Below, piece by piece: positions 34,903-45,751 of a stretch of DNA of 64,000 bases. The notes beneath the pieces are model-generated. The model had not been told where the DNA came from, did no database searches, and saw only the letters and a program-made list of their open reading frames with translations. Origin of the DNA: Fragilaria radians (Eukaryota > Bacillariophyta > Fragilariophyceae > Fragilariales > Fragilariaceae); NCBI GenBank assembly GCA_900642245.1, contig CAAAJI010000071.1, positions 75,253 to 139,252 of the forward strand. The letters run 5' to 3'. A program made the position numbers and the translations under genes. The stretch's first letter is position 1; each line of letters starts with the position of its first letter.

Positions 34903-35739
34903 TCAAGAAGGAAAGAGTATTTTTTCGCTGTTTTCTATAATGGACGAGATATCATCAAAGTCGTCACCATACACAATATTTGGTGAGCTATCGATCAAGG
35001 AAACTAAATCATAAACCATGATCTTCCGCCACAAAAGTGTCTCATGTCGTATCACTTCATCGTCAAGTTTATTGCGTAGACACGGAAGTACGGCATTGAC
35101 TCTTCGATATGGCACTTCTTCAGGGGAGAAGGAATTCTTACTCGAAGAATGATTAATGATTCCCATTTCAACGTGAATTTGACTTTTCTTATGAATCTTG
35201 GCGATGCATTTATTTTGGCTTGAAATGACAGAAAAAAGTTGGTCAGAATCTGTCAAGTCATCCTTTGGCGATTCCAGGGTGTTATGAACTGACTTGATCT
35301 TTAAGCTTTCCTGATTTTGTATGTCAGAGTTTGCAATGGAGACTTCGCGATCGAAATGAACTTGTTGAGAGAAAACTGAAGCGTCGCCTGATAAACATCG
35401 CCTTTGTTCCTTTGAGACTGTAAAGAAGTTCTTCGATTCCCTTGCAGCATCTCGAAACCTATGAGCAACCTTTTTCCTTGCTTCCGTAGAAGAAATCTCT
35501 ACAAGTGTGATTCCATCAATAGCGAGTGTCAAGAAAATCATCCCAGAACTTATGAGTTGGTTGGTAACACTCCGAATAATGCTGGACTTGATCTTTCGAG
35601 TTGCCAACTTTGTCATGTAGCTCTTCAAATGAGTAGCAATAAGTTTTCGAAAAACTTTATTCCCTTCGCTGTTATAGTTACATTGTCCTCTTCCGCAAAT
35701 GATGTACTTGTTGCTCAATTTAGAATTATTGATGTTCAT
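34903..35739 (-). CDS. DUF6824-type protein
   Basis: The product is 278 residues. Its first 105 residues match a domain that is expanded in diatoms and known only as a domain of unknown function. The signs are I-I-C-G-R-G-x-C-N-Y-N-x-E-G-N-K-x-F-R at the start, a basic helix with S-I-I-R-S-V, and A-R-K-K-V-A-H-R-F-R-D-A at the end, where the usual form is A-R-x-K-x-x-x-x-L-R. The rest is Ser/Asn-rich with no known domain. The gene has no intron in the visible frame, and the Met at 35739 lies ten residues before the domain. The cellular role is unknown; the basic helices would suit nucleic-acid or protein binding. Confidence 0.7.
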   Translation of the reverse strand: MNINNSKLSNKYIICGRGQCNYNSEGNKVFRKLIATHLKSYMTKLATRKIKSSIIRSVTNQLISSGMIFLTLAIDGITLVEISSTEARKKVAHRFRDAARESKNFFTVSKEQRRCLSGDASVFSQQVHFDREVSIANSDIQNQESLKIKSVHNTLESPKDDLTDSDQLFSVISSQNKCIAKIHKKSQIHVEMGIINHSSSKNSFSPEEVPYRRVNAVLPCLRNKLDDEVIRHETLLWRKIMVYDLVSLIDSSPNIVYGDDFDDISSIIENSEKILFPS

Positions 35740-38700
35740 GATTTAAACTATGTTATGAATTTGACCTTTTTTACTTTTCAGATACCGTGTGTTTGAACTT
35801 CGATCAGCGAAAAGAATTTGAGTGACGAGCACCTTGATATTCTCTTATTGTCCTGGAAAGATACGGATGGGCATCTTCGTGCTAAAATTTGGAAGAGATA
35901 GTAAGAAAAGCTAAAAATTTTCATTTATTATTTATCTTTTTTCTGCTACCTGTAAAGATAATAGAACTTTACTCAACAGCGTTCGTTAGTGCTAACTAAT
36001 TGTGTCAAAGCATGAATCTATGGCCCCCGTTTTAAGGGCTTTTCTCTCGCTATGGGCAAGAGTCCGAAGCCAATCGAAAATCTCTATCTTTACTAGCAGA
36101 TGTTTTTATCAGACAGAAACTATACTGAGTTTGTGATAAAGATTTAGAAAAAGGTGCGAACAGGTAGGCACTTTACCTCATAAAGTATTAAATGTTTTAC
36201 ATAAGGACGTTTAGGCTGAAATTTCTTTTTCTAGGCGACCAAGTCAACAGCAAAACAATATGCTTCATAGCCTGGACGGAGATCACATTCTCAATCATAG
36301 GTTTTCTCTAAACAATTTATCCCCGCATAACACTTAACTGTCAACATTTCTCGCTTGCAAGATTAGAAAACTGGAGTTGCTTTACATTATTTCTAAACAT
36401 TAGAACATAACTTTTCTACCTTGAACATGTATAGAGCACTGTAGTCACAGCACACTAGTGTTGATCTTGGAGAAAAATGAGCAATAAGCACAGTTAAAAC
36501 GGCCATCCTCATTTTGGGAGAGGCAGATCATTTGGAATTTCTTCCTCAGCTTCCGAACCGATATTCTTTTGACTTTGATGATCTTCAATAGGGAAAATGG
36601 AATGCTTTGGGCATGATGTGCCAATTATGATCCACCTTATGAAAATCACTTTGGTATGTGTACCGCTTTTTTATCAGCATCATGTGATAGGATAGTGAAG
36701 TCAATGTCATTACTTAAGCAGAGGTGATGTATGAAGAAGATTCGAAAAATCTCAGCATGTATTTTTAAAGATTTTTCTGCACCTTATGTTTATTTTGCTC
36801 CTAAATCTATTTTTTATCAAGTAAAGATCCTGGTCTTGGGTAACAAAGATGGAGAAGCGTATGCCGACGCAGGATTTAGATGATTGCTGTCAACTTGTAG
36901 TGCCTGGATGATTTTAGGCAAACCATTTGCATGTCGCTTCACAGGTATGAATAGCAACGTATTGCAGACTCTGTCTCTGAATCTGCTGTAAGTTTTGCTT
37001 ACCAGGACTTTGGCCTGGTCAATTTTCGATATCAAAATAGTACTTTTAAACAAACCCAAAAAGCATACATTTGAGTACATCTGTTTCGGTGTATCTACTG
37101 ACTCAAAAATGAAGGTATGATGATAATTCATATGGAAGAGGACATAAAAACCGAATCGATATTAATGCGTTTCTTTTCTAGAATGATCTCCCGAATTTAA
37201 ACTGAATGGAATATTTCGGTTGACATGAAAGAATAAGCTGTCAAAATGCATGCCCTGCAATGGCTTTGCATTCTTGCTTATTTAAGATCGAAATAGAAAC
37301 TTGCATTTTCTGACGATATGGCTTTCATCCTAGATTATTTATACCTAAGCCCCCCTTAAATAAGTCCATCGTTTGTACAACATTAGTGATTTCAGCTCTA
37401 GTCCCTTTAGATAGGATTAGTAAGTCAATGACTCCCCAGACCTGTGTTCCTCTTTGTTATTTTGTCAACAGCCTAATCTTTGTTGCCATACTGAAGTATT
37501 ATGCCTGGAGCCACTGGCTTAATGCATTCCTTGTTTAGCTCATGAAAATATATCATATTCTTAACACAATTTTTTGTAAGTTCACCAATGATGCATCAGC
37601 CTGAATATTTTCCTGAATATTAAAAAATCCCATTTCCTGTTCGCCTTTAAGCGCTTTCACTCTTGATTGAAACTTGCCATTCCCCTTTTTATTGCGAATA
37701 TCTATGTGAGTTCACCCTTTTCCAAATTTTACAATGAATCATCTCTTGTAGTTCCGTTGTATCTCCCGCATCGCGGTCATTCCAGCTCCAACGCAAATTA
37801 ATCCAGCGCTTACCTTGTTATAAATTGCAAAATAGAGATCCTACATCTGATATCTTTGTGCCTTCCTTAAACTTCTAGCGAGTCTTGCTATGGTGCAATT
37901 GTCATTTTTTCCGTCGTAACTTGCTTCTTATCATTATTTTTTCGATTTTTCTTTTCTTTCCTCTACTTTTTTCTCAGTTTAATATGTTTTCACGGGCATG
38001 GTCACAAATCTCAATACGGAATAATCAAAATATGATTTTTCTGTACCACGTGGCCGTTCAATCAATGCACTAACATTAAATCAATTTTCAATGGCTCTTT
38101 ATATAATCAAGTCTTGGAACATGGTTCAATAGTGTTGCCGTGCAAAAACATAGCAACTCTGTTAAGCATAGCCATTGTCTTACTAAATGATAGCAATGAC
38201 ATTAAAATGTTGAAAATTGAAAGTCTGAAGATTAAGCTTTATTCAAAATATATATGTTTTGTTGACTTCAGGACTTTCCCTCGTCCATCATGATTTTATC
38301 CTATGCCTACAAATAGTTCTACTTTCCTCCACGGTCTGTAACAGTTGGTAATAAACAAATATTCTTTTGAATTGATATGACTTGTCAAAATTATTTGTCT
38401 CATCTTCTCCATCAATTCTTCACGGTGGCTTTTCTGACGCCTTAAATGTAGGCTGCTCAATGCCGTTTGGAGCCATTTAGTATTTAAGGATAGTGCCTCA
38501 TAGACACATAGTGTACTTGTGATCTAAGGTATAATTTGGATCCAAAACCAACTCCAATCAAACTGGTAAACAACAAGCAATATTTCATCGAACAGTGAGG
38601 CTTACTATCTTAGCGCTTACTGATGAATAGATTCATTAACATTGAAAACCTTTGATAGGAAATACTCTTTCACGATTCTAGAAATCTCAAGTTTAATAGA

Positions 38701-41700
38701 ACTGTTTAAAGGAAGTGCTTCTGACTGGAAAATGTAGAGGGAATTTATTCAACAGAGATATGAATAATCTCTTTGGTATGAAAATAGAAGTTGGCGCTTG
38801 CCTTGCTATACCGAATTGGTTATTCAAGGTAAATTGTTAACAAAATTACTGACCGGCGTTCTTTGTACTTGCAAGATCATTTAATGCTTCATCTGCGTAA
38901 TTTAGAGTCTTATCACCGAACCCATTGATTGGGGGCATGCCTTTCTGTATATCCTCTTTTGATTGGATTGAGATGATCATGCATATCCTTCTTGCCTTGT
39001 GAGGCTGAGTGTGTTGCAGCAAAAACGTCAATCCAACAATATTCACAATTTTCTAATTATGTTTCTTGAAAGTCTGAATCAAATAAGTAAAATACACAAG
39101 TTTGGGTATAATTCTCTTTTATCTTTTTCCTGCATTCTTCAAAACGTTCAAGATTTCCATCCCATATGGTCCACGAAGGCAAGAACTGAGATGTTTCTTC
39201 CTTTGCACTTAGGGAAGTATCTGCTCTAGCTTTAATCACTTTCATGAAATCACTTAGTTTAATCCATGAAATAAACTACTCAGTAATCTTGATTTTCCAC
39301 ATACTTCTATATAAAATTCATTTTGGAATTCTCCAGAAACGAATTATTTTGGCATGAATGGATGAATGAAACGTTTATGAGAGAGATCTCATACTCCAGA
39401 TTCCATTGATAGTCTTATGACTTTACGTTCGAGCAATAAATCACTGCAAATTTTGATTGGGAAAGAATTGTTGTAGGATTAAAAGAGTACTGAGACTAAA
39501 AATCTTCTAAGTGCTTTAGAATTCCTTCTTTCTTTTCCCTTATGGATTGATGTATATGCATAGTAAGGTAAGAAAATCCTTCGTGGCAAAGATGCGATTT
39601 TCCTCTTTAAATGTAGATGCAATTAATGGGTAGGAAGAGAATCCTTGCCGCTATTGGGACCATATTGTCCCTTGATTATTTGGTGAAAACACTTTATCTC
39701 CTTAAAACCAGAGTCTCTAAGATCCTTACAGGACAAAAGGAATAATGATGTCATGTGGTTCGACATTAGATAGTTTAATGATGCTTTTCATAAACTAGAT
39801 AAAGTTAGTGACATTACCAAAGTCTTTGATTGGTCATTTAATCCTATAGATCTGCATAGACTATCATTCCCAGGAGATAATGCAGTTGACCTGCAAAATG
39901 ATACTTTGAAGCTTATACTGCCATTGTTGCTTTCAATAATATGTCTCTAACATTTTGCTTCATGGTTCCTACTGACTTCCTGGTCTTATACTCTACTATT
40001 TGAGGTCATTGGTCAACACCTGATTTGACAGTAAAGCTTAAGTAGTCAGCTTTGTGTTCACCTCTTAATGGGACCATTATGGTGATAAATTAACAATAGA
40101 CCTTGCAGTTTGATAAGCTTTCCTTGACTAAGTACTTCCTAGGCTAGACATGGTTACCCGTGTACCCTCCAAAACAGCTTGAGCTTCCTCTTATGGCCAA
40201 CACAAACGAAAAATTAGAAACTGCTTAAAAGACACCTAATGCCTGCATCACTTGAATTCTGGTAAAAAGTGGACCTTAGAGAGTAAGCTTGAATTTGTGA
40301 AGTAAAGTAGAAAAAGACAAAGGAAATCTCTGGAAGTTAAACTCAAACACAGATAATGTCAACTTTGGATCTGGACCAGAGTGCATAATCCAGAGACTGC
40401 TTGGATTGACCCTTTGGTGAGGGTAATGTCTAGTGGTCTGACTTAAGGAGAAATATAGACAGGATAGGATAAATCCAGTATTTGTGAGCCTTCCTGTATT
40501 TTAGTTCTGAAGTCAGCTCACCCAAAATGGCACATATATAATTTTGCTTCACATGTGAATTGTTTGCGCTTTAGCTTTAGCTCTTATTTGCACTCCATCC
40601 ACTGTTAATTGTTTTTTTCTTACCAAATTTTTCAAAATAATTTTCCTTAATGAAAAATCTCTATGATACGTCAATTAAGGAATTGTTTGTGTCCTAAGTT
40701 CCAAAAACTCAGATTGGTATTCCACAGGCACCTCACCAGTCCATGAGCTCATGCCTTCATGAAGGATGTGATACTTACTCCTCCACCCTGGTAGTACACC
40801 TGCAACCCTTCCACATAGAATTTACACAAATTTCTTCTCTCTTTCAATTGGAAGCATTGTTGAAGATGAGACTTTCAGAATTCTCAAGTTAATCTCTGGA
40901 GTGGGCTCTCACAGCTTGCCATTTTTGTAGAGTGATGCCACCTTAATTTCCATTTCTTTGAGTCCTAGTCTTCCTTACAAAGAGATACATGTTTCATGAT
41001 CATTTCCTTTGGCACATTGGTTCTCCAAGAAAGGAGTCAAAGCAATTACCCACAATGCATTTAGCCATTATGAAGTATTCTTTATCCTGCTTCCCACTTT
41101 CAACTTGGTCTATGGAGGCTTGCCTATATCTGTTAATCCCTAAGACTGCAAAATAATTGAATAACAATAATTTTCCTTTTGAAAAATACTGTACAAAAAC
41201 AACAGGGGGTAAGCTAGTCTGTTAAAGCTGAATTCTTTGGATGTCCTCAAGTTCTTTTTCAAGTTGTGCAATCTTAACCGTCTTTTTGCCATCAATATTG
41301 TATCCAAGACAAAACTTAAGAAATACTTGATGCAACTTTTCTCATTATCGTATGTCTGATTTTGGCTCGTATGAAGAATTCCTGGAGACCCAAACGAAGT
41401 TCACAGATTGCATTAGAGGTGCTTCAAGACATGAATATTTTTGATCGCTCACGAGAAAATGATAAATATCGGTACGATTTTTAACCATATACAACGGAAT
41501 GTATGGGATGGGCCAAACCGATATAGTTAGGTTTTGTATATGTTTCGGAGAAAATATCGATTCCTAGTGAATTGGTAGACATCACATGAATTGAGAATGC
41601 CGATAAAATCCATGATTGCCTTCTGTACTGCAGCATGGAGATTTCCCCACGCAATGAAAAGAGAAACATTATATCTGTTATTTTCACTGTTTGAAGTATG

Positions 41701-41840
41701 TAGATCTTGTTAAATTTGTTGAAACTAGAATGTCCTTTGCAGAAAAGCTTTACGCGTTAAGAACGATATGATTTTCATTCAAGTACCTGCCTTCTAAATA
41801 ACAAATTGTGACTGCCTAGAGAATCTGAATACTTTTTTGA
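35740..41840. other. Six-kb gene-poor region, no supported gene
   Basis: Frames such as 36817-37131 (minus, 104 codons) and 38846-39046 (minus) lack motifs. From about 39760 to 39955 a plus-strand frame reads as a protein-like string interrupted by stops ('KLDKVSDITKVFDW'). It could be a fossil coding fragment, possibly of a transposable element, but is short enough to be chance. No duplicated block was seen. Confidence 0.4.
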
Positions 41841-43226
41841 TCAGGAACCGAATTTAATTGGCCCTTCCACATTGGGACCACCAGCTGCCATGTACATGGC
41901 CTTTTCAAAGTCAATCCAATTTTCCAGCATGAGGAGATGACCCGATTTAGGAATTTGATAAACCTGAACATCTGACCTGAGTTTTTGAACTTGCAATCCA
42001 CCTGAAATGTCCATCCAATCGTTATCACCATACAGAAAAGATACATGGGGGACTTGTAAATTTGGAATACGATGAACGGTCGGATCTCTGGCGTATGCAT
42101 GAGGTGTGAGGAGTCTCTGTAATGCATATTCTCCACTAGGAGGTAGTGTAGCGTTGCTGTAATACAAATAATCTGTCAATGCTTGGACTTCATCGGGTCT
42201 CTCTGTTAACGATGGTAAGCGTTTTTCCAAATATGTTTGAATCATTCCACGTCCTCTTTCCTGTGGTAGAGATCGAAGGATAGATCCAGGTGTCCAATCC
42301 CAGTCATATAAGAGCCTAATGAATCTGGAGGTCCATGAAGAGCGGCCTCGACTGTCTTGATTCGAGTCGATGGGAACACCAACAGGAGATATAAGAATTA
42401 ACCGATCAACGCGATGAGGATAGCGTTCACAATATGCCACAGCTAAGTATCCTCCCATAGAATGGCCAGCCAAAACCATTTTTTCCAATTTTTGTTCCTT
42501 CCTCCATGCTTCTAGAGACTCCACAAAGACATCTTCTGTCGATCGGACACTTGATGTCAGGGGACGAAAAGCAGGTCGAGACGATAAGCCCCATCCTAAA
42601 CAATCTAAGGAGTATACAGATGGAAAGTATTTCGATAGTCCCAGGAGGTTGCGATAATAATACATCGCGCCATTCATATAACCATGCAACAAAACTAATG
42701 GAGAAGAAGACACCACTAAGTTTTTTTGATCATGAGCAACTCTCGTAACCCGAATACTGTGCATCGTAATCGGATCGTTCTCTATACTTTGTAGCGGAAT
42801 TGAGGATGATTGTATACGTGTATCCATAACTTCCGTCTGATAGGAGGATGCATCTGAAGAAGTAGTAGTAAAGGACGAAGAAGAAGGCGTAGATGTAGGA
42901 TTCGCCGTGTCAACGACATCCCGTGGGTTGTCACCACCATTATCACCATAGCGAGCAACTGCTAATTGAAAGAGTCGTTCTTCCGCTATTTTTAATTTTG
43001 AAATGGCCTGTGAGGAAGAATAATTATTCCCAAATAAAAGAGAAAATACCATTTGTGAACTGATGCTTCTGAGAAATGAGAGATAATTTAATTTTTGAAT
43101 TATGGTATATATGGTATGGTCGATTTCTTGAATTCTTGAGTGTTCTTCGTTCAATAACTCTGTCCGTATGATAAATAAAGTGTACTGGTTTACATTGCAA
43201 AATTCCTGACTTATCATTCTCATCAT
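41841..43226 (-). CDS. ABHD4/5 (CGI-58)-like alpha/beta hydrolase
   Basis: The product is 461 residues. The core (about 175-445) has L-L-H-G (179-182, oxyanion region), L-G-W-G-L-S-S-R-P, the nucleophile elbow G-H-S-M-G-G (254-259, Ser256), a likely acid in G-D-N-D (400-403) and a His at 430. These match the CGI-58/ABHD4-5 group, which acts in lipid-droplet and phospholipid turnover. The H-x4-D acyltransferase motif described in CGI-58 proteins is H-x4-E here (430-435). Unlike vertebrate ABHD5, the nucleophile Ser is present, so hydrolase activity is plausible. The start is uncertain: a Met at residue 60 (about 43049), just before an 'AEERL' helix, would give a protein closer to the family's usual N-terminus. 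Residues 100-150 are a Ser/Thr-rich insert. Confidence 0.8.
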   Translation of the reverse strand: MMRMISQEFCNVNQYTLFIIRTELLNEEHSRIQEIDHTIYTIIQKLNYLSFLRSISSQMVFSLLFGNNYSSSQAISKLKIAEERLFQLAVARYGDNGGDNPRDVVDTANPTSTPSSSSFTTTSSDASSYQTEVMDTRIQSSSIPLQSIENDPITMHSIRVTRVAHDQKNLVVSSSPLVLLHGYMNGAMYYYRNLLGLSKYFPSVYSLDCLGWGLSSRPAFRPLTSSVRSTEDVFVESLEAWRKEQKLEKMVLAGHSMGGYLAVAYCERYPHRVDRLILISPVGVPIDSNQDSRGRSSWTSRFIRLLYDWDWTPGSILRSLPQERGRGMIQTYLEKRLPSLTERPDEVQALTDYLYYSNATLPPSGEYALQRLLTPHAYARDPTVHRIPNLQVPHVSFLYGDNDWMDISGGLQVQKLRSDVQVYQIPKSGHLLMLENWIDFEKAMYMAAGGPNVEGPIKFGS

Positions 43227-45148
43227 TCTCTATTCCACCTTGGTTTGTAGTTGCAACAGGACTTCTGGTCCGGATTCACGTATATCCTAACACTCTTTTT
43301 CAACGTATACAGCAATCTCCTTTCACTACCAACCGTGATTGAAAGCATCATAAGTGTATATGTCAGGAATTGTTTTTAGAAAATAGGGACCAATTCCAAT
43401 GAAGGTCTTCAACAATCCCAACGTACCTACCTGCCTAGATTACAGCATTTACCAGGAGATAACGTTCAAACAGTGATTTTAGGAGTGAAGGTATTTATTT
43501 TGGCATGGTTAGAATGGAAACAGTCGGGAATGGATTTCCTTATATAATTACATGTATTTTTCGTGCAGAGCCTTTTACATGAGGAGACAAGACAAGGGGT
43601 ATGTATGTCCTAGTTCTAAATTTGTTCGAGACTTAGAAGGAGAGGAATTAGTTGTAGTGTAGTCCTTACATGAGCTAGACACATCATCAACAAGATTTCA
43701 TTAATAATTTGTAGAATCATTGACAGCAAACAATGGTATTCATCAATTCAAGCTCAATGTTGCACCATCTTCGTAATGCCAGAGCAGCAAGTCTTGCTTA
43801 ACTTGAAGTTCTAGAATGTGAGAGTGTCAATTCGATGGAGCCGCTACCTAATCAGATAAATTTCATTATTTTGCCAAAAATGTAGTTTTTGAATTTCGGA
43901 TCGGCTTACGAGGAACGATGAAGGAGCATTTTATACACATTTCAAGGTTGTACAGTTGACGTCATTTCTCAGGAATAGTAAATGCATTCAGCTTTAAGTA
44001 AGGCATTATGTGTACTTTGAAATTTGAAGCTTAGCTGTCTAGAAGTGTTTGAAACGTTGCCATAAGGGAGAACCAAAGAACTGTGCAGAAATTCCATGAA
44101 AGGATGTTCCTTGATGAACTCGAAAAAATTCAATTCAATACTTGAATAGAAAGTCATTGGTTCCTTTTAACATGTCATTAGAACTTTGAGTATTGCTCAC
44201 AATATGATATTTTTCCATGGAAAATGCATGTACAACTTTCTATGTTTTATAATCTATTACCCAAAATATGTACCTAACTGATTGAAGAATGGTTTCTATG
44301 TGTCAAGGATACAATGTTCCTCTAGCTGGAAATTGACATCACTAGAGTGTAATCACTAAAAGTGGACCATCAAGATAGAAGAACATTTTTTTCTCCGGTA
44401 TGACAGGGCTTCACTCAACCCACAACCATATCATCAAAAAGCAAAATCTTCTTGGCTTCTCTCCAATAAGAAACTTCCCCATCAAATACAAATTAGGTTG
44501 TGTACTATAGTATGGAATGCATTAATACTTTCTTGAGATCCTCCCAAATAGGAATGCGGTCCATTAAGCACCTGAGAAGAGTGGAAATATAAGTTTCAAG
44601 CACAATTCTAGGCATATTTCGAGCTTTTCCTAGAGCATTTTCTGCTATACGTGAATATATTGCAAGGCTCTAATAGCAATAATTGAATTGCAGCCGCATA
44701 AAAATTTGATGGAGCTTTTGATTATGCTACACAGTGTAGTGAAATGGTATGAGTTGAGGATCATCTCTATCCTTGGAATCAAAGATATGAAAGAGTTACC
44801 AGCTCCCAGTACCGCACCGTTTCAATGCAATTTGCATCGAATTATCCTCTATGTAAGTGGCATTGTTCTAGACGCCCTTTTCTAATGAGAACAGTGTACA
44901 AAATACCTTCCAAGAACACTGTTAACATTCAACGCATTTTGTTCAACAACTCTTTTTTCGTGTATTGCACAAAGCCTGTTTCTACACAATGACATACTGA
45001 TATCAAGAGTTTCGCACAAGATAAGTGAAGACTGTTGTCAAGACTTTTAATTAGCTTTTACATATCTATCTTATGACACTTGTGCCAGCCGAATCAGAGG
45101 GGTAGCCTTTGAAGATGTGTGTTGCCTTGTCTCTGTCTCCGTCAAAAT
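43227..45148. other. Intergenic, no gene seen
   Basis: AT-rich spacer with only short frames (43969-44157, 44688-44885), none with motifs. Confidence 0.4.
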
Positions 45149-45751
45149 TTACGGAGATCCAGCCTTGATGATAAGAGAGAGGAGGACGAACGAGAACACA
45201 AAGATCACAGAGGTATCATAAGGGCTGAAGAAATATTCATCGCCAACCTTGATGTCACCGCGAATAGCGGTCTTGTCTACCTGACTCTTAGCAGAACCAG
45301 TTAGGAATGTAGACAGAGGAGTTCCACGCTGTTTGCGCTCGAGTACAGTAAGACCATCGTCGTAGACGTATGTGACCTTCTTCTTGATACGATCGGTCGA
45401 AGGAGCAGAAAGTTTGATCTTTGGTTTCGCAGGGATCTTTCCTGTCAACGACGGCAACTTGAATGCAGGCTTTGCAGGTTTCTTCGCCACAAGCTTAACG
45501 ACAGGCTTAACAGCTGGAGTAGGTTTGGTGACTGCAGGCTTGGCAACAACCTTTGCCGCAGGTTTGGCGACAACTTTTGCCGCAGCCTTAGCTACTACCT
45601 TTGCTGCTGGTTTAGCTGCAACTACCTTAGCAGCAGGCTTTGCTTCAACCTTCTTAGCCGCAGGCTTGCCGACAGCTCGAGTGGCAAAGAGAGGTGAGAA
45701 GGCGCTAGAAGAGGCCAACAGAAGAGAGAACACAAACGCTACCGACTTCAT
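45149..45751 (-). CDS. Plastid-type Ala/Lys/Pro-repeat protein with C-terminal membrane segment
   Basis: The product is 200 residues. It starts with a signal peptide ending in S-S-S-A-F-S-P (Ala17-Phe18), which fits the ASAFAP-type motif of diatom plastid presequences. Residues about 29-105 consist of near-repeats of K-P-A-A-K-V-V-A and variants, strongly basic and resembling histone H1-type tails. A conserved-looking region follows (about 125-175; 'YVYDDGLTVLERKQRGTPLS'). One hydrophobic segment (about 180-197) ends the protein. I infer a plastid membrane protein, perhaps thylakoid, with a long basic stroma- or lumen-facing arm. I cannot name a family. GC-rich codon use compared with neighbours suggests high expression. 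Confidence 0.7.
   Translation of the reverse strand: MKSVAFVFSLLLASSSAFSPLFATRAVGKPAAKKVEAKPAAKVVAAKPAAKVVAKAAAKVVAKPAAKVVAKPAVTKPTPAVKPVVKLVAKKPAKPAFKLPSLTGKIPAKPKIKLSAPSTDRIKKKVTYVYDDGLTVLERKQRGTPLSTFLTGSAKSQVDKTAIRGDIKVGDEYFFSPYDTSVIFVFSFVLLSLIIKAGSP

Noticed and set aside
39760..39955. Protein-like string in an otherwise empty region
   Set aside because: About 60 codons between stops is within chance, and no family is recognisable.
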